Shown: piece after piece, positions 41,577 to 47,933 of the stretch
Position numbering within the stretch: the stretch's first letter is position 1
Layout: every line of letters starts with the position of its first letter
Origin: a virus
Length of the DNA stretch: 48,008 nt
IMG/VR virus record: IMGVR_UViG_3300047388_000140
Coordinates: 1-48,008 of that record
Reading direction: 5' to 3' (one strand)
Made by a program: the position numbers and the translations under genes
Notes under the pieces: model-generated
Seen by the model: the letters and a program-made list of their open reading frames with translations, nothing else
The model's database searches: none
Told to the model about the DNA's origin: nothing

Positions 41577-41767
41577 AATTGAGCGTCACAAGTTACATGT
41601 ACGAACCGCCAGCACTATCGATAACGCCAGAAACAGAATACGAATCGGCTATGTTGCGCCGCTACTGGGAATCGGCACAGCTCGGTAAAGGCAAAGCGGA
41701 TTTACCTTCTGCCGATGGGTTTTCGTATACGATCAAGTTCTCCGAGAAAGATAAAGGTCCGAAGTAA
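41573..41767 (+). CDS. Small hypothetical protein
   Basis: 64 residues, ATG overlapping the previous stop (ATGA) and stop overlapping the next ATG. No signal peptide; a Tyr-rich N-terminus (SYMYEPPALSITPETEYE). Coupled between the two methyltransferases. Function unknown. Confidence 0.6.
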   Translation: MKLSVTSYMYEPPALSITPETEYESAMLRRYWESAQLGKGKADLPSADGFSYTIKFSEKDKGPK

Positions 41768-42417
41768 TGGCAAATGACGCAGAGAAGGCTGCAGTCGGTC
41801 GAGTAATGCGAACGATCACGAGCCCATGTGTGGTCGAGCTCGGCGCGCGCACCGGAGAGGACGAGCCGTGGATCCGCGGCGTCTGCCACGAAGATCCGTG
41901 TTACGTGATGGTCGAGCCGGACATGCAGAACGCGCAGTTGATCCTCGACCATCCGCGCGGCATCGATCGCAATCGACGTCTGATCCTTGGCGCGGTGGCC
42001 GAATATGACGGAGAAGCCCAGTTCCACGTAAGCTGGAATCCTGCCGACGGTTCGCGCACATCCGGATCGATTCGGCAGCCGACAGGCCATCTCGCATATT
42101 ACCCGAACACGGAATTCATCGGCGTGAACATCGTGCCGTGCTGGAAGCTAGACACGATCTTCAACAAAGAATGGCTCACGAAGATTGATCTGCTCTGGGT
42201 CGATATCCAGGGCGCAGAGCGCGACATGATAGCGGGTGGATGGGGAGCATTGGCGCGCACGCGGTTTCTGTTCATCGAGGTCGAGAGCTCAGAACTCTAC
42301 GCGGGCCAGGCGCTGCGCGACGAGCTTATCGCAATCCTGGGCAGTTGGGAAATCGCGGCTGACCTGGGGCAGAACATGCTGTTTCACAATCCGCACATGA
42401 TCGAGGGCCGGATATGA
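41767..42417 (+). CDS. FkbM-like methyltransferase
   Basis: A 216-residue SAM enzyme. CVVELGARTGEDEPW (motif I), CYVMVEPDMQNAQ (motif II), and IDLLWVDIQGAERDMI (D146, Q148, G149), the FkbM acidic motif with Gln in place of Glu. Paired with the methyltransferase at 40974. Likely sugar O-methylation. Confidence 0.8.
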   Translation: MANDAEKAAVGRVMRTITSPCVVELGARTGEDEPWIRGVCHEDPCYVMVEPDMQNAQLILDHPRGIDRNRRLILGAVAEYDGEAQFHVSWNPADGSRTSGSIRQPTGHLAYYPNTEFIGVNIVPCWKLDTIFNKEWLTKIDLLWVDIQGAERDMIAGGWGALARTRFLFIEVESSELYAGQALRDELIAILGSWEIAADLGQNMLFHNPHMIEGRI

Positions 42418-42785
42418 AGGAATTCGTTTGGGAGTTCAGTTGTCCAAAGGGATGGGAAGTGATCGGCAGATGGGGCGACGGATTCCAGGTCCGGCAAAAG
42501 AACGGCGGATTGCGGCTGCTGATCGATTGCGAATTCAAGTCGGACGGAAAGCCGTGGTTGCACGTCAGTTACTCCCGTAAGGACTGGACTCCCAGTCACG
42601 CTGATACGGTAATGGTGAAGGCGGACTTCATCGGCGAGCGATATGCTTACGCAGTGATGCCGCCGAGTTCCGTTTATGTCAGCATCCATCAGCACTGCCT
42701 GCATTTATGGGCGTGCATGGAAGGCGACGGGCGCATATTGCCAGAGTTCAGTGCGGAAGTCGAGAACGTTGGCAGGTCGATATGA
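42414..42785 (+). CDS. Hypothetical protein in sugar cassette
   Basis: A 123-residue protein from ATG 42414 (ATGA overlap). Beta-rich with many Trp residues (VWEFSCPKGWEVIGRWGD, LLIDCEFKSDGKPWLH). No motif recognised. Coupled to the last glycosyltransferase. Confidence 0.6.
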   Translation: MKEFVWEFSCPKGWEVIGRWGDGFQVRQKNGGLRLLIDCEFKSDGKPWLHVSYSRKDWTPSHADTVMVKADFIGERYAYAVMPPSSVYVSIHQHCLHLWACMEGDGRILPEFSAEVENVGRSI

Positions 42786-43657
42786 AGATCGTCGCTATCA
42801 TGCCGGTGCGAAATGAAGACTGGGTGATCGGTCTGTCGGCACGCGCAATTCTGAAGTGGGTCGATGAACTGGTGATTCTTGACCACTGTTCGACGGATCA
42901 GACTCGTGAAATAGCTTGCGAGATCATGTCCGAGTTTCCAGACCAGATCACCGATTTGATGGATACAGACCCTATTTGGAAAGAGATGGCGCACAGGCAG
43001 CGGCTGCTTTCGATGGCTCGGGACCAAGGCGCAACACACATCGTCACCATCGACGCCGACGAGGTCGTATCGGCGAATCTCGTCCCGCACATGCGCGACA
43101 TCGTAGCGGACATTCCGCCCGGCTTCATCTTGCAGCTTCCTTGGATCACCTGCCGAGATTCGATTCATCAGCAGCATCGGAGCGGGCTCTGGGCCGAACA
43201 GCACGCGAGCGCGGCGTTTGTCGATCAGGATCTCTACTTTTGGGCACAGCGCAACGGATATGACTTTCATCAGCGGGCGCCGATGGGCCGTCCAGAGAAA
43301 CCGTTCAAGCCGATCTCGCACGTCGGCGGCGGAATTCTACACTTGCAGTACTCCAGCCGTCGCCGACTGCTCGCTAAGCAGGCGCTGTACAAAATGACCG
43401 AGGTAATCCGCTGGCCGGGGCGCGATACGCTGGAGACGATCAACGGGCGCTACAATTGGTCGGTATACGGCGACCCGAAGCGCCAGCAGACGTTTGATCT
43501 GTCGCCGGTGCCGCCCGAATGGTGGGCCGGTTATGCAGACCTCATGCAGTACTTGAACGTTGACGCCGAGCCTTGGCAGGAAGCGGAATGTCGTAAGCTG
43601 ATCGAGTTCTTTGGGGCTGAGAAATTCGCAGGTCTGGACCTCTTCGGCGTCGTGTAA
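42782..43657 (+). CDS. Glycosyltransferase family 2
   Basis: A 291-residue GT2 enzyme from ATG 42782. IVAIMPVRNEDWVIGLSARA, WVDELVILDHCSTDQT, and THIVTIDADE (DAD at 91-93). A clear GT-A fold without a membrane helix. It is the last gene of the cassette; the following promoter restarts transcription for the portal. Confidence 0.85.
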   Translation: MKIVAIMPVRNEDWVIGLSARAILKWVDELVILDHCSTDQTREIACEIMSEFPDQITDLMDTDPIWKEMAHRQRLLSMARDQGATHIVTIDADEVVSANLVPHMRDIVADIPPGFILQLPWITCRDSIHQQHRSGLWAEQHASAAFVDQDLYFWAQRNGYDFHQRAPMGRPEKPFKPISHVGGGILHLQYSSRRRLLAKQALYKMTEVIRWPGRDTLETINGRYNWSVYGDPKRQQTFDLSPVPPEWWAGYADLMQYLNVDAEPWQEAECRKLIEFFGAEKFAGLDLFGVV

Positions 43658-43686
43658 GTGACAATCCCCACGTTTCGAAGTAGAAT
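43658..43686 (+). promoter_or_regulatory. Promoter of the portal gene
   Basis: GTGACA (43658-43663), 17 nt, TAGAAT (43681-43686): each hexamer is one base off consensus. The -10 ends 6 nt before ATG 43693, the same geometry as the early promoter at 27829, so a leaderless transcript is expected. The -35 begins right after the stop of the previous gene. Confidence 0.75.
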
Positions 43687-43692
43687 TGCGGC

Positions 43693-45645
43693 ATGAGACG
43701 CCGCGTAATGAATTGGCTCGCCAGCGCTTACCGCGCACTTCAGCCCACACGAACATACCAGGAAGAATACCGCGCAACATCGCAGGCGCTGGCCGAATCG
43801 CAGGCGCGCGAGGATCGCTATCGCGCCGACTACATCGAGCGGGCTGCCGAACTGATCGAGGCGCGGCAGATGGCCGGCGCTGGCCCGTGGCTGGTAGCCG
43901 AAGCGCGCGGCCAGGTCAACACACCAGGTGCCACGCTGCGCGAGGCAACGCCGCTTGATAGCCAAGGCGCGTACGGCGATATCGAACTCGCGCTGCAGAA
44001 CGTCGAATGGCGTCGACAGGTCAATTTGTCATGGCTTGAGTTCTCGCGATGGGGAATCCAGCAGATCATTCTGATTTCGCGGCTCTACTACCTCAAGAAC
44101 CCCATTTGCCGGCGCCTTATCGACGTCTGTGCGGCGTACGTATTCGCCCGCGGCGTGGAGGTGACGACGAACGACGACGCAGCGAACGACACGCTGAAAG
44201 AGTTCTTTGAGCGGAATAAGACCGTACTAGGACAGAACGCGCTCGTCGCGCACGAAAGGAGCAAGGACACTGACGGGAATCTATTCTTTGTCTTCTTCGC
44301 CGACAAGACGGATAAGGGCCTGACGTCGATCCGCACGATCGACGCAACGGAGATTGCGGATATCGTATGCGACCCGGACGACGCGGATACGCCGTGGTAC
44401 TACATGCGGCAGTGGGATCAACGGAATTTCGACCCGAACACCGGCATTACCGATATGGTCTGCGAGAAGGCTTGGTATCCCGCACTCGGCTATGAGCCGG
44501 CCAACGGCCCGAAGACGATCAACACGATTCCGGTCATGTGGGACAAGCCGGTCCTACACCGGAAGACTGGCGCGGTCGCGAAATGGCACTTCGGCTGCCC
44601 GCGGATCTACCCGATGCTGGACTGGGCGCGGGAGGCAAGGCGGTTTCTTGAGGCGTGCGCCAGCGTCCGACAGAGCCTTTCTCAGTTTGCGCTGACTCTC
44701 ACCACGAAGGGCGGCCAGCAGGCGCTGGAAGGCGTCAAGGCGCAGATGTCCACCACTGTCGGGCCGACGGCTCAGATCTGGGACCAGAACCCGCCAGCCG
44801 GTCGCGGTTCGACCTTCGCCAGTGGGCCGGGCACGAAGCTCGAAGCATTCAAAACCAGCGGCGCGGGCTTCAGTCCGGAGGACGTGCGCCAGTACAAGCT
44901 TATGTGCTGCATGGTGAAGGGCGTGCCGGAAACGTTTCTGGCCGATGTCAGTACCGGCAATCTGGCTACGGCGACCAGCTTGGACCGACCGACGGAGACG
45001 ATGTTCCTCGAGCTCCAGGAAAGCTGGCGCGAGGATCTGGCGACAATCGCGAAGTACGTTCTGCAAGTCAGCCAGGGTGCACCGTCCGGCGCGTTGCGCG
45101 AAACAATCCGGAAACAGCGCGAGGGCGTCCAATTCCGGATTATTGAATGTGTTCGTAAGTTCAACAAAAATACGGGGAAATGGTTTTACGAAGCGATGAA
45201 GCCGTCTACCGAAAGCGGCGATATCGAGATTCAGGTCAACTTCCCCAACATCCGAGAGGGCGACATCCCGGCATTGGTGCAGGCGACGGTCGAGGCCATG
45301 ACGCTCGGCAACAAGTTCGGGCAGGTAGCAGGCATCGACGAGAAGACTGGAGTCAAGCAACTGTTCGACCTCCTGGGCGTAGAAGACGGCGACGTGATCG
45401 CCGAAGAGATGTACCCGGACGGCACGTACACCAATGATCGCCAGGCGCAGAAAGACGCACAGGCGGAAGTGGACGCCAAGATTGCAAGCGCGATGCCGCA
45501 ACCGTCCGCGCCGGGCGGAAAGCAGACACCGGTCAAAAAGATCGAGGCAGCATCGCAGCGGCTGGCCCGCGCGTTACGCCTGCTGGAGCGAAATGGACAT
45601 AGCAGAGAAGCTGAAGACGTTGAATCCGCTGGACCTGTTCGATGA
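43693..45645 (+). CDS. Portal protein
   Basis: A 650-residue protein. The first 60 residues are a basic helical tail. The core has FSRWGIQQIILISRLYYLKNPICRR and ARGVEVTT, then the long mid-domain with DATEIADIVCDPDDADTP and KPVLHRKTG, and a late stem/crown region (LARALRLLERNG end). This pattern and size fit a large portal family of the DUF935/Mu-like type. It forms the dodecameric DNA gate. It overlaps the small gene at 45593. Confidence 0.85.
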   Translation: MRRRVMNWLASAYRALQPTRTYQEEYRATSQALAESQAREDRYRADYIERAAELIEARQMAGAGPWLVAEARGQVNTPGATLREATPLDSQGAYGDIELALQNVEWRRQVNLSWLEFSRWGIQQIILISRLYYLKNPICRRLIDVCAAYVFARGVEVTTNDDAANDTLKEFFERNKTVLGQNALVAHERSKDTDGNLFFVFFADKTDKGLTSIRTIDATEIADIVCDPDDADTPWYYMRQWDQRNFDPNTGITDMVCEKAWYPALGYEPANGPKTINTIPVMWDKPVLHRKTGAVAKWHFGCPRIYPMLDWAREARRFLEACASVRQSLSQFALTLTTKGGQQALEGVKAQMSTTVGPTAQIWDQNPPAGRGSTFASGPGTKLEAFKTSGAGFSPEDVRQYKLMCCMVKGVPETFLADVSTGNLATATSLDRPTETMFLELQESWREDLATIAKYVLQVSQGAPSGALRETIRKQREGVQFRIIECVRKFNKNTGKWFYEAMKPSTESGDIEIQVNFPNIREGDIPALVQATVEAMTLGNKFGQVAGIDEKTGVKQLFDLLGVEDGDVIAEEMYPDGTYTNDRQAQKDAQAEVDAKIASAMPQPSAPGGKQTPVKKIEAASQRLARALRLLERNGHSREAEDVESAGPVR

Positions 45646-45808
45646 AGATTTGTGCTGCGGACGCGCCCTGTCGAAAGCGCTGAGTTCTGGTTCACTGAAG
45701 CAGAAATCCGAATGGACGCACGACCGTTGCGGCTGTCGCTGGCAGGCGCGGCAGATGTCGGACGGTTCGCGGCATTGGCACCCTATCGTGGAAGTGTGGA
45801 TTTTATGA
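45593..45808 (+). CDS. Small Cys/His protein between portal and gpF
   Basis: 71 residues from ATG 45593 (GGAG 5 nt upstream), overlapping the end of the portal gene. DLCCGRALS and RCGCRW with RHWH could bind a metal. Its stop overlaps the gpF start (ATGA at 45805), which supports both. Function unknown. Confidence 0.6.
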   Translation: MDIAEKLKTLNPLDLFDEDLCCGRALSKALSSGSLKQKSEWTHDRCGCRWQARQMSDGSRHWHPIVEVWIL

Positions 45809-47484
45809 ACTGGAGCAACTGCGTCACGCCTGATTCTGATATGAAGTTTCAGCCATTGATTGAAGCTGCGGACTATCTTTCCGCTTGCATCGAAGCTTCT
45901 ACGAATGGCGGTAAAGGGCTGAAGCATCCAAACCACGCGCGCTACGTCGCACCGGCGCGGCGAAAGATCGAGCGCGTTCTGCGGCATTACTTCCACCGGC
46001 AGGAATCGGCGCTGCTGGCTGAGATCAAGCCGAAGATCGAGGCTTCGAATGCGAACCAAAGCGAACCGATACGAACTTTCCGCGAGGCGTCCAGCGGTGG
46101 CACGCTTTACGCTCACACCATCCTACCGACTAGCATCGCGCCGCTGCGCTTCCCGGTGACTGCCATCGAAACTGAAGAGTTCAACGATGCGATCCGCGAA
46201 GCCATCAAGGGCGCGGCTGCTGGTCTGTCGGCTGGAACCATTGCCGTCGACGATGCCGTTTCCCGCTGGCTGCGCGATAACTCCCTGACGCGCTTGACTG
46301 GCGACTTCTCGACGACAAGCGTCAACCGGCTGCGCGATGCGGTAGCCGACGCCTGGGACCAGGGCGGCAGCTTCGACCAGATAGTGAAAGCGATTCAGGA
46401 CACGTTCGCCGACTTCAGCGATCGGCGCGCGGGCGTGATTGCTCAGACCGAGGTAAACGACGCCTACAACCGCGGACGCATGTACACCGCAGTTCAGGCC
46501 GGATTCGACCAGAAAGCATGGGACCCTGACGGCGAGGCTTGCGCAGTCTGCATGGAGAACGTGGACGCGGGGTTCATCGGGATTGACGACGAGTTCCCCA
46601 GCGGCGACCTCGCGCCGACGGCGCATCCTAACTGCTTTTTGGCGGGTACCGTGATCTCAGCGGGCGGAATTACTGGCTCGTCGATCAGAGAGTACGAAGG
46701 GGAAGTGGTCATCCTTCGAATTACCAACATGAATGATACCGCCGTCACTCCCAATCACCCCATACTCACGCGGGGCGGATGGCGGGCGGCCGGATCGCTT
46801 CAGGTTGGTGACTACATTGCGCAGTGTATCGCTCCATCGAAAGCTGCCATCTTGCTCGACCCAAACGACCACTACATCGAAGCCCGCATCGAGCAGATAC
46901 CGGATTCGCTTTTCATGGCGGGCGGCATGTCTGCCGAAGGCGTGCCAGTTTCCTCCGAAGCATTCCACGGCGATATCGGCTCCAATGGAAAAGTCGATAT
47001 TGTACGGACCGCAGGATCTTTCCCGCGTAGTTGGACTGATGGAGTCGAGAACGGCGAATACAACAGTCTCGGCCTTAGACATAGCAAGCGGGTTGCGTTC
47101 CTTGAACAATGCGCGTTTTTGGAGATGCTCGAAGCTCTGAGTCTTTCCTCTGACGGCATCATGGGCACTGGCAACTTGCGCACAACGGGATTCGGCGGTC
47201 ATTGCGGAAGCTCTCACTACACCGGCCGCGCTTCGGCTGCGCTGATGGAGTCCGAGTGCTCGCCATTGACCGAGAATGAAGCTACGCGTAATTCCGGTCC
47301 TTTGGGAGATTTTCAAAAGGCTCTCTCCTGCCTCGTGCGATTGGTGAAGATCACGAGCATTGAAGTCAGGAGCTTTTCTGGGCATGTTTACAACCTCGAA
47401 ACGAAGGATGGCATCTATTTCGCCAACTCCATTATAACCCATAATTGCGATTGCTCAATCGATTTCCAGAAGGGTGTGGAATAG
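45805..47484 (+). CDS. Minor head protein, Mu gpF-like, intein-containing precursor
   Basis: A 559-residue precursor from ATG 45805 (an earlier in-frame GTG at 45652 runs inside the previous gene). Extein residues 1-276 are a helical gpF/SPP1 gp7-type domain (TAIETEEFNDAIREAIKGAA, GVIAQTEVNDAYNRGR, DGEACAVCMENVDAG). The conserved AHPNCxC end motif is split: AHPN, then a 271-residue intein (277-547), then CDCSIDFQKGVE. After splicing the protein would have 288 residues, a normal gpF length. It binds the portal and helps head assembly or DNA ejection. Confidence 0.88.
   Translation: MNWSNCVTPDSDMKFQPLIEAADYLSACIEASTNGGKGLKHPNHARYVAPARRKIERVLRHYFHRQESALLAEIKPKIEASNANQSEPIRTFREASSGGTLYAHTILPTSIAPLRFPVTAIETEEFNDAIREAIKGAAAGLSAGTIAVDDAVSRWLRDNSLTRLTGDFSTTSVNRLRDAVADAWDQGGSFDQIVKAIQDTFADFSDRRAGVIAQTEVNDAYNRGRMYTAVQAGFDQKAWDPDGEACAVCMENVDAGFIGIDDEFPSGDLAPTAHPNCFLAGTVISAGGITGSSIREYEGEVVILRITNMNDTAVTPNHPILTRGGWRAAGSLQVGDYIAQCIAPSKAAILLDPNDHYIEARIEQIPDSLFMAGGMSAEGVPVSSEAFHGDIGSNGKVDIVRTAGSFPRSWTDGVENGEYNSLGLRHSKRVAFLEQCAFLEMLEALSLSSDGIMGTGNLRTTGFGGHCGSSHYTGRASAALMESECSPLTENEATRNSGPLGDFQKALSCLVRLVKITSIEVRSFSGHVYNLETKDGIYFANSIITHNCDCSIDFQKGVE
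46633..47445 (+). other. Intein inside gpF (271 residues)
   Basis: Class 1-type splicing blocks are visible. Block A: Cys1 in CFLAGTVISAGG after AHPN. Block B: T39 and H42 in TAVTPNHPILTRGGW, followed by SLQVGDYI. Blocks F/G: GHVYNLETKDGIYFANSIIT, then H270 and N271, followed by Cys+1 of the extein. The about 130 residues between B and F are larger than needed for splicing but contain no LAGLIDADG or HNH motif on the sense strand. Instead the antisense strand carries a nuclease gene. Splicing should be active, as Cys1, TxxH, terminal HN and Cys+1 are all present. Confidence 0.93.
46657..47385 (-). CDS. Antisense HTH-Vsr-like homing endonuclease within the intein
   Basis: A 242-residue protein encoded on the strand opposite to the intein. 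Start ATG 47385 has GAGG 8 nt upstream and lies behind a TTGAGC-N16-TATAAT promoter (47458-47431); an earlier ATG at 47442 precedes that promoter. Residues 8-53 form a helix-turn-helix (ESLLKISQRTGITRSFILGQ, then LGLHQRSRSA). Residues about 105-220 are a Vsr-like PD-(D/E)xK nuclease: E106, GPYNIDFS with D131, IAVECFGGNWH with E141 and H148, GRHAARHEKRIRYLLDAG, and VVVVWVE with W175. This is like the Vsr-related EDxHD homing nucleases known near introns and split inteins. It reads codon-for-codon in reverse register to the intein. All core residues are intact, so it is not a chance frame. Confidence 0.87.
   Translation of the reverse strand: MPRKAPDFNARDLHQSHEAGESLLKISQRTGITRSFILGQWRALGLHQRSRSAAGVVRASAMTAESRCAQVASAHDAVRGKTQSFEHLQKRALFKERNPLAMSKAETVVFAVLDSISPTTRERSCGPYNIDFSIGADIAVECFGGNWHAFGRHAARHEKRIRYLLDAGFDVVVVWVEQDGSFRWSDTLRNVVTNLKRSGRPPSAPREYGVIGSDGGIIHVGNSKDDHFPFVLSDRRASNSAR
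47431..47458 (-). promoter_or_regulatory. Antisense promoter of the intein-borne nuclease
   Basis: On the minus strand TTGAGC (47458-47453), a 16-nt spacer and a perfect TATAAT (47436-47431). Predicted start near 47424, giving a leader of about 40 nt before ATG 47385. The -10 is the complement of the codons for Ile-Ile in the intein's NSIITHN end, and the -35 lies in the gpF extein (CDCSI codons). The promoter is therefore complete only when the intein sits at this site. Confidence 0.75.
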
Positions 47485-47485
47485 T

Positions 47486-47514
47486 TTGCATTATCCGTCC
47501 GCATCGTGGATACT
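47486..47514 (+). promoter_or_regulatory. Promoter upstream of the 47532 gene
   Basis: TTGCAT (47486-47491), 17 nt, GATACT (47509-47514), just behind the gpF stop. The element is nearly the same as that at 37432-37460 (TTGCA, TCCGTCCGC, GGATACT). Predicted start near 47521, and a GAGGAG ribosome site precedes ATG 47532. Confidence 0.7.
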
Positions 47515-47531
47515 GTACCAGAGGAGACAAT

Positions 47532-47933
47532 ATGGTCCGACGATCCCCAGACGGTAGTTTAAGCTGGTTCCAAAAGGGAGCCGGAAAGATCACGGTCACG
47601 CCTGCGCAGAGCGAGGCTTACAGCGCGGCGGCCGCGACAGAAGACCTGCAATTGAACGCAGACATCACCAACAGCAGCGCCGAAGATCTGTATTTGGATG
47701 CACTGGCCAACGCGCAGGAAAACGTCGACGCCAGCCGGCCGATCGATGCCATTCCAGTGAAGCCGCTGTTTATCTCGGTGGCCGATCCGGTGATTGACCG
47801 ATCCGGCAACGTGACCGCTGGAAAGTCAGTGAAAACTACGTGGCCGGATCCTCTTCCGGAGCTCGTTCGGAAGAAGGTGTGGAAAAGCGGCGCGACGTCT
47901 CCGACGCTGGAAGACATCATCGTAAAGTCGTAA
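47532..47933 (+). CDS. Hypothetical structural protein
   Basis: A 133-residue protein from ATG 47532 with GAGGAG upstream. Basic N-terminus (VRRSPDGSLSWFQKGAGKI), then a helix-rich middle, and a beta end (KPLFISVADPVIDRSGNV). Its last codon and stop fall in the terminal repeat and the intrinsic terminator follows. Location between gpF and the fibre genes on the circle suggests a virion component. No family recognised. Confidence 0.7.
   Translation: MVRRSPDGSLSWFQKGAGKITVTPAQSEAYSAAAATEDLQLNADITNSSAEDLYLDALANAQENVDASRPIDAIPVKPLFISVADPVIDRSGNVTAGKSVKTTWPDPLPELVRKKVWKSGATSPTLEDIIVKS

Noticed and set aside
44554-45501. 315-codon open frame on the minus strand opposite the portal gene
   Set aside because: Arg/Leu-rich low-information sequence without domain pattern, promoter or ribosome site. 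A shadow of the GC-rich portal gene, in contrast to the antisense nuclease in gpF, which has a clear fold signature.
45652-45804. N-terminal extension of gpF from GTG 45652
   Set aside because: It overlaps the 45593 gene in another frame and lacks a ribosome site, while ATG 45805 overlaps that gene's stop.
46657-47442. Longer version of the antisense nuclease starting at 47442
   Set aside because: That ATG lies upstream of the predicted promoter start and has no ribosome site; ATG 47385 has both.
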